Shown here piece by piece: positions 44,327 through 52,039 of a stretch of DNA of 64,000 bases (the stretch's first letter is position 1; every line of letters starts with the position of its first letter). This DNA comes from Rhizobium sp. 11515TR (GTDB lineage Bacteria; Pseudomonadota; Alphaproteobacteria; Rhizobiales; Rhizobiaceae). The notes beneath the pieces were generated by a model that was given only the letters and a program-made list of their open reading frames with translations, made no database searches and was not told the DNA's origin. A program made the translations under genes and the position numbers. The stretch spans positions 1,116,001 to 1,180,000 of the forward strand of contig NZ_CP023000.1 in NCBI RefSeq assembly GCF_002277895.1, written 5' to 3'.

Positions 44327-45343
44327 TTACTTCTTCAGCGACATGCCGATGCCCTTGCAGACGAACTGCGTGTCGAAGGCCTTTTTGTAATCGATGTCGG
44401 CATCGAAAAGCTTGATCTGCACCATCTCGTCGAAGAACTTCTTGTAGTGGGCTTCGGTGATGCAGCCGATGCCTTTGTCGAGTGCATCGCCGGATTCCAC
44501 GATGCCATATTCCTTCATCTTGGCGATAGAATAAGCGATCTGGCCATCCGTCATATCGGGATTGTCCTTCTTGATCAGCTCGTTGGCCGCCTTATTGTCG
44601 CCGTAGAGGTAGTTGTACCAGCCCTCGATCGAGGCATTGACGAAGCGTTGCACGAGATCGGGGTTCTTGTCGACCAATGCCTTCTGCGCGGTGATCATCG
44701 TCGAATAGGGCGAATAGCCGGCGTCGGCGATCAGGAAGACTTTCGGCTTCCAGCCGGCCTGCTTTTCGATCTCATAGGGTTCCGAGGTTACGTAGCCCTG
44801 CTGTGCGGACTGTTTGTCTGCCAGGAATGGCGCCGGGCTGAAATTATAGGGCTTGAACTGTTCGTCCTTGAAGCCCGGGAAGTTGGCCTTCATCCACTCG
44901 AAATAGGTGATGTAGCCGTCCTTGCTCAGGAAAAGCGTCGGCAGCTTGGCAAGATCCTCGAATTTTTCCACGCCGGCATCCGGATGGGCGATCAGCACCT
45001 GCGGGTCCTTCTGAAAGATGGCCGCGACATCCACGATCGGAATGCCCTGCTTGACCGCATCGATCTCCTGCTGCGGGCCGCCCATATAGAAATCCAGCTT
45101 GCCGGAGATCAGCAATGCCGAATTGGCCGCGTTGGGGCCGCCCTGGACGATCGTGACATCAAGACCGTATTTCTTGTAGGTGCCGTCGGCGACCGCCTGG
45201 TAGAAGCCGCCGTGCTCGGCCTGTGCAAGCCAGTTCGTGCCGTAGCTGACTTTGTCGAGCGCATTTGCAGGTTCGGCGGCCATGATCGCGGCGGCAAGCC
45301 CCATGGCGGCAAAGAATGTTTTTGTCTTCAAGGCTTTATACAT
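44327..45343 (-). CDS. NMT1/THI5-like periplasmic binding protein of an ABC importer
   Basis: 338 residues. Signal peptide MYKALKTKTFFAAMGLAAAI, cut after about residue 28 (ANA). Mature features are VSYGTNWLAQAEHGGFYQAV, DVTIVQGGPNAANSALLISG and DFYMGGPQQEIDAVKQGIPI (in part), typical of proteins binding pyrimidine-like or other small heterocycles. It is the first gene of an operon with ATPase, permease, CodA-like deaminase, FAD oxidoreductase and flavin reductase. Divergent from a LysR gene with an inverted-repeat site between. Confidence 0.88.
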   Translation of the reverse strand: MYKALKTKTFFAAMGLAAAIMAAEPANALDKVSYGTNWLAQAEHGGFYQAVADGTYKKYGLDVTIVQGGPNAANSALLISGKLDFYMGGPQQEIDAVKQGIPIVDVAAIFQKDPQVLIAHPDAGVEKFEDLAKLPTLFLSKDGYITYFEWMKANFPGFKDEQFKPYNFSPAPFLADKQSAQQGYVTSEPYEIEKQAGWKPKVFLIADAGYSPYSTMITAQKALVDKNPDLVQRFVNASIEGWYNYLYGDNKAANELIKKDNPDMTDGQIAYSIAKMKEYGIVESGDALDKGIGCITEAHYKKFFDEMVQIKLFDADIDYKKAFDTQFVCKGIGMSLKK

Positions 45344-45424
45344 GGCTGACTGTTCCCCTTATCTGCCATGGGACGTCGTGGTTGGCGCCCATTTCCTGCA
45401 TTTGAGCGGTTGCTTTGCTGTTTG

Positions 45425-45466
45425 AAAAGCATCAAAATTCGTGCGCATTGATGCCTTTTCGGCATC
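45425..45466. promoter_or_regulatory. LysR-type binding region between importer operon and LysR gene
   Basis: GCATCAA (45429-45435) and TTGATGC (45448-45454) form a perfect 7-bp inverted repeat. GATGCC (45450-45455) and GGCATC (45461-45466) form a second with a 5-nt spacer, containing ATGCC-N5-GGCAT, a T-N11-A LysR box. This gives three GCATC half-sites in 42 bp. A matching AAAGCATCAA also occurs upstream of the creatininase-family gene (47343-47352). Confidence 0.55.
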
Positions 45467-45527
45467 TGTTCCCGGGTCTGTGCCTAAATTGTGCGGTCTG
45501 GGCAAAAATTAAGCAATGGGGACACGC

Positions 45528-46496
45528 ATGCTGCACTCGCGACGGCTTCTCTATATCAATGAAATCGCCCGCTGCGGCTCGATCCGCAAGGCTGCCGCGC
45601 GCCTCAACGTGGCCTCATCGGCGATCAACCGGCAGATCCTGGCGCTGGAGGAGGAAATGGGCGCGCCGCTTTTCGAACGGCTGCCTCGCGGGCTCAGACT
45701 GACGGCGGCCGGCGAGCTCTGTATCGAGCACATTCGCGAGGTTCTGAAGAATTACGAGCGGCTGGAGGGCCGCATTCGCAGTCTCAAGATGCAGCAAGCG
45801 GGCAAGGTTCGTATCGTTGCCACCGTCGGACTGGCCTCAGGTCCACTGCCCGAGATCATCGCGCGTTTTCTTTCCGAGCATCCAAGGGTCTTCGTCCAGC
45901 TGCGCAATGATGCCGGATCGACGACGATGGCGCCGGTCGTCTCCGGAGAAGTGGATCTCGGACTTGGCTTCAACATTCCGGCCATGCCGGGCATTCGCTC
46001 CCTTGTCAATTTCGACATACCGATCGGCGTCGTCCTGCCGCCCGGCCATCCGCTGATCGGGCCCGGGCCCATCAATCTCGCCGATGTCGTAGAGGAGCGG
46101 CTATTGCTTGCGCAGCCCGGGACGAGCCTGCGCGAGGTCATCAATCTGATGCTGGCGCGCCTTTCCGTGCAGGTCGAACCGGTGCTGGAGAGCAATGCGT
46201 CGGAAATGTTGAAGCAGCTGGTAAAATGCGGAGCAGGGCTGACATTGCTCAATCCGCTCGATGTGCTGACGGAGTGTCGCCGGGGAGAGCTGGTCTTCCG
46301 GCCGATCGCCGAGCCGCATTCGCGGCCTCAACCGATGAAACTCATCGCCCGCGCGCGAGCACCGCTCGATGCCGCCACCAGCCTTTTCGTCGAATATCTG
46401 CTTGCTGAATTGGCGGGGATCGTCGAGGAGCTGCAGGCGAAGGGACATATCATCCCGCCCTCTGAGCGACGCCGCGCGGACGCCTATTTCGAATAG
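45528..46496 (+). CDS. LysR-family transcriptional regulator
   Basis: 322 residues. Winged helix (RLLYINEIARCGSIRKAAAR, then VASSAINRQILALEEEMGAP) and an effector domain (VRIVATVGLASGPLPEIIAR; VDLGLGFNIPAMPGIRS). The ATG at 45528 has GGGGAC about 5 nt upstream; the ATG at 45516 is also in frame. It is divergent from the importer operon, and its 3' end overlaps the convergent creatininase-family gene by 13 nt. It probably controls both. Confidence 0.86.
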   Translation: MLHSRRLLYINEIARCGSIRKAAARLNVASSAINRQILALEEEMGAPLFERLPRGLRLTAAGELCIEHIREVLKNYERLEGRIRSLKMQQAGKVRIVATVGLASGPLPEIIARFLSEHPRVFVQLRNDAGSTTMAPVVSGEVDLGLGFNIPAMPGIRSLVNFDIPIGVVLPPGHPLIGPGPINLADVVEERLLLAQPGTSLREVINLMLARLSVQVEPVLESNASEMLKQLVKCGAGLTLLNPLDVLTECRRGELVFRPIAEPHSRPQPMKLIARARAPLDAATSLFVEYLLAELAGIVEELQAKGHIIPPSERRRADAYFE

Positions 46497-47287
46497 AGGT
46501 TGGCAAGCGGGTAGTCGCGCAGATCCCGCAGCATCTCGATGAAGCCTGCGATCTCATGGCTGCAGATGAGTGCGCCCTTGTCCGCCGTGCCATTGGCCGC
46601 ATTACCGACCACACCGTTCGGATTGAGATCATGCGCGATCCAGGCGAGCGAATGCGGCGGCAAAGGCTGCAGATATTTCGAATGCTCCGTCATCCATTCC
46701 GCCTTGGAGGCGAAATTCTCAGCCTTTTCCATCCGGACCAGATCAGGCCGGAAATGCAGCATGAGCGAGGTCTCGACGTCGCCGCCATGGATGCCAAAGC
46801 GCTGCTCGTGCTCGTCGATCATACCATCAGGCGTACCGAAGCGCGTCCATTGCGTGGCGACCACGGCCATCTGGTAACGCACGCGCAGTTCGCGCGCGAC
46901 GATGCTCATGATATCCACATTTCCGCCGTGGGAATTGACGATCACCATTTTGCGGATGCCTGCTTCAGCGACCTTCGCGCCGATCGCGGTCCAGACCGGG
47001 ATCAGCAACTCTGCGCTCAGCGACAGCGTGCCAGGGCCGTAGACGTGTTCGTTGGCCTTGCCGATCTCCTGCAGCGGAAGGACGAGGAAATCGAGATCGT
47101 CCGGGCGCTGGACCCTCAACTCGGCCAGCATGCCCTCGGCGATCGCGACATCCGTGGCAATCGGCAGATGTGGACCGTGTTGCTCCGTCGAGGCGATCGG
47201 CAGGATCGCGATGGTGGTATCGGGCGAGAGACCGGCGAAATCATAGGTGTTGAGTTCATTCCAATAGAAGGGCTTCGTCATTGCCAT
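46484..47287 (-). CDS. Creatininase-family metal-dependent amidohydrolase
   Basis: 267 residues. Metal-binding motifs are IASTEQHGPHLPIATDV (about residues 31-47), VIVNSHGGNVDIM (115-127) and GIHGGDVETSLML (about 165-177), all conserved. The family opens cyclic amides (creatinine to creatine) or removes formyl groups from pyrimidine intermediates. Next to a CodA-like deaminase and NMT1-type importer, a role in creatinine or pyrimidine-like catabolism is plausible. Its 3' end overlaps the LysR gene on the other strand. Confidence 0.87.
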   Translation of the reverse strand: MAMTKPFYWNELNTYDFAGLSPDTTIAILPIASTEQHGPHLPIATDVAIAEGMLAELRVQRPDDLDFLVLPLQEIGKANEHVYGPGTLSLSAELLIPVWTAIGAKVAEAGIRKMVIVNSHGGNVDIMSIVARELRVRYQMAVVATQWTRFGTPDGMIDEHEQRFGIHGGDVETSLMLHFRPDLVRMEKAENFASKAEWMTEHSKYLQPLPPHSLAWIAHDLNPNGVVGNAANGTADKGALICSHEIAGFIEMLRDLRDYPLANLYSK

Positions 47288-47342
47288 GTCCTCTCGTCAG
47301 CGCCTGGTCACTCAACGGATACGGCAAGGATGGTAACGGTGG

Positions 47343-47352
47343 AAAGCATCAA
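47343..47352. promoter_or_regulatory. Possible half-site of the neighbouring LysR regulator
   Basis: AAAGCATCAA, identical to 45426-45435 in the LysR/importer spacer, lies 56-65 bp upstream of the creatininase-family start codon. No complementary second arm is seen here, so binding is speculative. Confidence 0.3.
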
Positions 47353-47504
47353 TTTGCGCCCGTGCCGCTGCCTTTTTGCGTACGCCTGGAACGACAGCGG
47401 CATTTGCCAATCGAGGACCGATCAGGCCCGAAACTCGGATGGCCTCTTGATTGCTCCATCATTACGAAATTCCTCCACCTGTGCGTTGCAGATGAGGATT
47501 GACC

Positions 47505-48428
47505 TCACGGCCGATGCAGGACATGCGCGGCCTTCACTGCCGCAGATGCGCGGTTCTCGACACCGAGCTTCACATAGATTTGTTCCAGATGCTTGTTCAC
47601 CGTGCGGGCCGAAAGGCCGAGGATCTCGCCGATGTCGCGGTTCGACTTGCCCTTGGCAAGCCATAGCAGCACCTCGGATTCGCGCTGCGTCAACGCAAAG
47701 CTCTGACGCAAGGTCTCGTCATCGGCGCTCTGATTGCTCGCCGTCAGGCGAAAGAGATATTCGTCGGCGCCGATGGCGCCGAGGAAGGTGAATTGCAACG
47801 CGGCCTGACGGCCATTGCTGATGGAAAGAAGATTGTCGCGTGCCGGGCCGAGCCGTTCGCGCTCGAGCATGAAGGCGGCGATGTGTTTGGATGCCAGTTC
47901 GAGGCCGTCGTCACTACCGGTGGCGGCGTTGATCAGGCGGGTTGCCTGCGGGGTAGACCAATGGATGGCGCCGTTGCCCTTCACGGCAAGGAGATGGCGT
48001 CCCGCCGCATCGAGCGCCACCCTGGCGCTCTGGGCGGAGCGGGCATTGCGCAGGTGAACGCGGATGCGGGCACGCAGCTCGTCGACATTGATCGGCTTTG
48101 TCAGATAATCGACGCCGCCCGATTCAAGCGCATGCACCACATGTTCGGTTTCGGTGAGCCCGGTCATGAAGACGACGGGAATCTGGGCAATGCCTGCATT
48201 GGCTTTCAGCCGGCGGCAGGTCTCGAAACCATCCATTGCCGGCATGAGGGCATCGAGCAGGATAAGATCGGGCGTGATGCGCTCGACGATGTTGAGTGCC
48301 GCCGAGCCAGAGGTGGCAATCAGCACGGAGAAGCCGGACTGCTCGAGCGCATCCGTCAGGAAGCCGAGCGCCTCCGGTGAATCATCCACCAGCAAGACTA
48401 TGTCGCGGGGAAGGGCGGGCTCAGCCAA
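47505..48428 (-). CDS. Response regulator, FixJ/NarL-type output with central PAS-like segment
   Basis: 307 residues. The receiver domain (~8-125) has acidic residues in VLLVDDSPEA, phospho-acceptor aspartate in LILLDALMPAMDG (near residue 58), threonine in VVFMTGLTE and lysine in YLTKPIN. Residues ~135-235 resemble a PAS domain (AIHWSTPQATRLI...). The C-terminal LuxR helix-turn-helix is LTQRESEVLLWLAKGKSNRD, then LSARTVNKHLEQIYVKLGV. The ATG lies within the last codons of the hybrid kinase gene (8-nt overlap), so kinase and regulator are made together. Confidence 0.9.
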   Translation of the reverse strand: MAEPALPRDIVLLVDDSPEALGFLTDALEQSGFSVLIATSGSAALNIVERITPDLILLDALMPAMDGFETCRRLKANAGIAQIPVVFMTGLTETEHVVHALESGGVDYLTKPINVDELRARIRVHLRNARSAQSARVALDAAGRHLLAVKGNGAIHWSTPQATRLINAATGSDDGLELASKHIAAFMLERERLGPARDNLLSISNGRQAALQFTFLGAIGADEYLFRLTASNQSADDETLRQSFALTQRESEVLLWLAKGKSNRDIGEILGLSARTVNKHLEQIYVKLGVENRASAAVKAAHVLHRP

Positions 48429-51400
48429 TCTGTTCTACCTTTTCCATGTCGAAGCTGCGCAGCACGTTTAGAAAACTATCGAGATCGAAGGCCTGGACGT
48501 GCGCACGCAAGACGTCGACGAAGGGTTTGTTTTCCTCCAGCTTGGCGAGATCCGCAAGCTTTGCCTCTATGCCTCTGATATAGCCGATCTCGCCGAGTCG
48601 TTTGAGCTCGCGGACATGCTCAATGCCAGGGCTCTTCAACGGCGGTGGCGGCTTTGATGCAACCGGCGCCGATGCATCGGCATAAATCCATTGCAGCCCG
48701 AGATGCAGCGCGAGTTTGTCGCGAAGCTGGCGGATGTCGACCGGTTTGGAGATGGCGTCATTATGGCTGTCGTCGCTGTCGGTCGCCGCGGCGGCATCGC
48801 CGATATTGGCCGACAGCATCAGGATCGGCGCGGTCTGGCCGTTCTCTCTAAGCCGGGAGACAAGCTGCCAGCCATTCATGCCCGGCATGGAGATATCGAC
48901 CAGGAACAGATCCGGCTTGATGCCCTCGATCAGCGTCAGGCAGTCCGGCCCGCCGGCGGCGGTGAGCACGATGAAATCGAGTGGCGACAGGATCTCGCGC
49001 ATCAGCTCGCGGTGATCTTCATTGTCGTCGACGACAACGATGGTGCGACGCGGCCCTTCGTAACCCGTAATACGCTGCTCCTGAGCCGGCGGTTTCATCG
49101 GCCGGATCACGGCCGACAGCATCAGGCGCACCCGAAAGGTCGAGCCGACGTCTTTTTCGCTTGTGACAGAAATCTCGCCGCCGAGCGTATTCGTCAGCAG
49201 CTGGGTGATTGTGAGACCAAGGCCAAGCCCCGGCATGGGTCTGACGCTATCGGCCTCGCCGCGCTGGAAGGGCTCGTAGATACGCGTGATATCTTTCGCC
49301 GCAATGCCGCGGCCGGTGTCCGAAACCGTGAAGGTCGCGACCTGGTTTCTGTAGCCCACCTCGAAGCGGACGGTGCCTGCATCGGTGAACTTGATGGCGT
49401 TGGAGAGCAGGTTGACGAGGATCTGCCGCAGCCGCTTCTCGTCGGTGCGGACATAGTCGGGCAGTGCGGCGGAACGTTCATGGATGAAGCTTAACCCTTT
49501 GGCCTGCGCCTGAGGCTGGAACATGTCGACGATCTGGTCGAGGAAGTCGTGAATATTAATCTCGTTGGAATAGACCTGCAGACGGCCGGCCTCGATCTTC
49601 GATATATCCAGCAGCCCGTCGATCAGACCCGACAGATGCTCGGCGCTGCGCCGGATGACCTTCAGCGAGGATTGCCGGGGTGCCGGAATGGTCTCGTCGC
49701 GCTCCAGAATTTGCGCATAGCCGAGCACGGCATTGAGCGGCGTGCGCAATTCGTGGCTTAAGCCGACCACGTAGCGGCTCTTGGCGCGGTTTGCCGCCTC
49801 TGCTGCCTCCTTGGCGCCCTGCAGAGCGGCATCCGTCTTCTTGTGGGCGGCAATTTCCTTCAAGAGCAGCGTGTTCTGACGCGAGGATTCCTCTTCGGCG
49901 ACAACGCGGCTGTCATGGGCAAGCACATAGAACCAGCACGCGACGCCGGCGATGACGGCAAAGACGAAGAAGACGATGAGGATCGTGCGGTCGACCACGG
50001 CGGCGGTCTCGGGAGAGGCTGCGCCCACCTGATGCGCGATCATTGCTAGAATAGCGCCCATGGCGGTCAGCGCCACGGCGACGGCAATGCCGTAGCGGCC
50101 GAGGCGCGTAGCGAGCTTGGCGACGATACTTTCCGGCAGCAAGGTCTTTGCGACCGTGCCAACCTGCGTATTGAGCCGAGCCTTCGGCTTGCACATGTCA
50201 TGGCAGCGGCTGTCGAGTGAACAGCAGAGCGAGCAGATCGGCGCGGCATAGGCCGGACACCATGCCATGTCCTCCGGCTCGAAGGGGTGTTCGCAGACCG
50301 AACAGGTGATGGTGCTTAGATTCTTCCAGCTCTGGCGCGGCTTGCGGGCGAGATAGTATTTGCCCTTGGTGATCCAGGCGATGGCAGGCGAAGCGATGAG
50401 CGCGACGATCAGGGTGATATAGGGCGCAAGCGATGCGGCAATCGAACCGAAAGCGCCGAAATGCGTGATGAGAGCGATGGTTGCCGAAAGCGCCATGGCG
50501 CCGAGGCCGACCGGATTGATGTCGTAGAGATGCGCGCGTTTGAACTCAATGCCAGGAGGAGCCAGCCCGAGCGGCTTGTTGATGAAAAGATCGGCGGAGA
50601 CGGTGCAGAGCCAGGCCATGGCGATGATCGAGAAGATGCCAAGCGTCTCCTCCAGCAGCCGGTAGATGCCAAGCTCCATCAACAAGAGCGCGATGGCGAC
50701 GTTAAAGACCAGCCAGATAACGCGGCCTGGATGGCTGTGCGTCAGCCGCGAAAAGAAGTTCGACCAGGCGAGCGAGCCGGCATAGGCGTTCATGACGTTG
50801 ATCTTCAGCTGCGAGACCATCACGAAGGCGGCCATCAACAGCAATGCTGCGTTGTGCCATGGGATCATGTAGCCAAAGGCGGTCAGATACATCTGCGCGG
50901 GATCGGCGGCGCGGTCGGCCGGCACGCCTGACGTCAGCGTCAGGACGACGAGGAAAGAGCCGGCCAGCAGCTTCGGCGCCCCGATGATGACCCATCCGGG
51001 TCCGGCGAGGAAGATGGCCAGGCGATGGCGCCATTTGCGGTGACCTTCCGGCGGCAGGAAGCGCAGGAAATCGGCCTGTTCGCCGATCTGCGACATCAGC
51101 GCCAGGATGACGGCGGAAGCCGCGCCGAACTCCACCAGATCGAAAGGAGCGGCGTTACCCGGCGCGCTTGCGGGATGGTGAATGCCGGCAAAGGCCCGCC
51201 AGAGGTCGAATTTTTCCCAATCGGCAAAGGCGATGAAAACGAAGGGCAGGATGTTGAGAACGATCCAGAAGGGCTGCGTCAGCAGCTGAAACCGGCTGAT
51301 GAGACGCACGCCGTGGGTGACGAGCGGGATCACCATGAGGGCGCTGACGATGTAGCCGATCCAAACGGGTATGCCGAGCGTCAGCTCCAGTGCTCCGGAC

Positions 51401-51810
51401 ATGATCGAGGCTTCGATCGCAAACAGCATGAAGGTGAAGCTGGCATAGATCAGCGAGGTGATGGTCGAGCCGATATAGCCGAAGCTCGCGCCGCGCGTCA
51501 GAAGATCGATATCGACGCCATGACGGATCGCATATCGGCTGATAGGCAGGCCGACGGCGAGCATGGCGAGGCTTGCGACGATGATGGCGTAGAAGGCGTT
51601 GGTGGTGCCGTAGGAGAGCGTGATCGTGCCGCCGATCGCCTCCAGCGCCAGAAAGGAAATGGCACCGATCGCGGTTTGCGAGATGCGTTGCGAGGAAAAC
51701 TGGCGAGCGCTCTTGGCGGTGAAACGCAAGGCATAGTCTTCCAGCGTCTGGTTTGCGACCCAGCGATTATATTCGCGTCTTACCGGAATGATGCGTTGCC
51801 GCGCAGCCAT
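48421..51810 (-). CDS. Hybrid histidine kinase fused to an NCS1-type permease domain
   Basis: 1129 residues. Residues ~1-480 form a 12-segment NCS1-like (nucleobase/cytosine/allantoin) transporter (YALRFTAKSARQFSSQRISQ; SFGYIGSTITSLIYASFTF in part). Residues ~498-545 hold eight cysteines (CSVC...WC...ICSLCC...C...C), a probable metal site. Two more membrane segments lie at ~570-640, then a coiled coil, HisKA with phospho-histidine in GLSHELRTPLNAVLGYAQIL (near 686), HATPase (LVNLLSNAIKFT, SDTGRGIA, GLGLGLTI), a receiver (aspartate in FLVDISMPGMNG, near 971) and an ~80-residue tail. It probably senses or transports a nitrogenous solute and signals to the downstream regulator; it is divergent from urtABCDE. 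Confidence 0.88.
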   Translation of the reverse strand: MAARQRIIPVRREYNRWVANQTLEDYALRFTAKSARQFSSQRISQTAIGAISFLALEAIGGTITLSYGTTNAFYAIIVASLAMLAVGLPISRYAIRHGVDIDLLTRGASFGYIGSTITSLIYASFTFMLFAIEASIMSGALELTLGIPVWIGYIVSALMVIPLVTHGVRLISRFQLLTQPFWIVLNILPFVFIAFADWEKFDLWRAFAGIHHPASAPGNAAPFDLVEFGAASAVILALMSQIGEQADFLRFLPPEGHRKWRHRLAIFLAGPGWVIIGAPKLLAGSFLVVLTLTSGVPADRAADPAQMYLTAFGYMIPWHNAALLLMAAFVMVSQLKINVMNAYAGSLAWSNFFSRLTHSHPGRVIWLVFNVAIALLLMELGIYRLLEETLGIFSIIAMAWLCTVSADLFINKPLGLAPPGIEFKRAHLYDINPVGLGAMALSATIALITHFGAFGSIAASLAPYITLIVALIASPAIAWITKGKYYLARKPRQSWKNLSTITCSVCEHPFEPEDMAWCPAYAAPICSLCCSLDSRCHDMCKPKARLNTQVGTVAKTLLPESIVAKLATRLGRYGIAVAVALTAMGAILAMIAHQVGAASPETAAVVDRTILIVFFVFAVIAGVACWFYVLAHDSRVVAEEESSRQNTLLLKEIAAHKKTDAALQGAKEAAEAANRAKSRYVVGLSHELRTPLNAVLGYAQILERDETIPAPRQSSLKVIRRSAEHLSGLIDGLLDISKIEAGRLQVYSNEINIHDFLDQIVDMFQPQAQAKGLSFIHERSAALPDYVRTDEKRLRQILVNLLSNAIKFTDAGTVRFEVGYRNQVATFTVSDTGRGIAAKDITRIYEPFQRGEADSVRPMPGLGLGLTITQLLTNTLGGEISVTSEKDVGSTFRVRLMLSAVIRPMKPPAQEQRITGYEGPRRTIVVVDDNEDHRELMREILSPLDFIVLTAAGGPDCLTLIEGIKPDLFLVDISMPGMNGWQLVSRLRENGQTAPILMLSANIGDAAAATDSDDSHNDAISKPVDIRQLRDKLALHLGLQWIYADASAPVASKPPPPLKSPGIEHVRELKRLGEIGYIRGIEAKLADLAKLEENKPFVDVLRAHVQAFDLDSFLNVLRSFDMEKVEQIG

Positions 51811-52039
51811 GCTTACCCTTCAGCAGTCCCGCCATCGTCATCTTGGCAGCCGGAAGACGTCGTAACATGGATCGATATCGCGCTTAAGGGCATCGGAGTG
51901 CCTAAAGCTGCACATTTCGCCCCGGCGCCTACGTCATTTTACGTATGTGGTTTCCCGAAGGAGCGCCGGATAGTCGCGGAAGGCAGCGGCTAATCCTTGT
52001 TTACCGGCCGTTGCGGCAGACAAAAGAGGGGAACCACGG
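51811..52039. promoter_or_regulatory. Divergent control region between permease-kinase and urtA
   Basis: 229 bp. It contains TACGT (51930-51934) and ACGTA (51941-51945), a perfect inverted repeat with a 6-nt spacer. Its TACGTA-like character recalls FixJ-type sites. It is centred about 100 bp upstream of urtA, suitable for activation by the adjacent LuxR/FixJ-type regulator. AGAGGGG lies before the urtA ATG. Confidence 0.45.

Noticed and set aside
46556-47791. A 411-codon plus-strand frame across the creatininase-family gene
   Set aside because: It is antisense to conserved metal-binding motifs and runs into the response-regulator gene.
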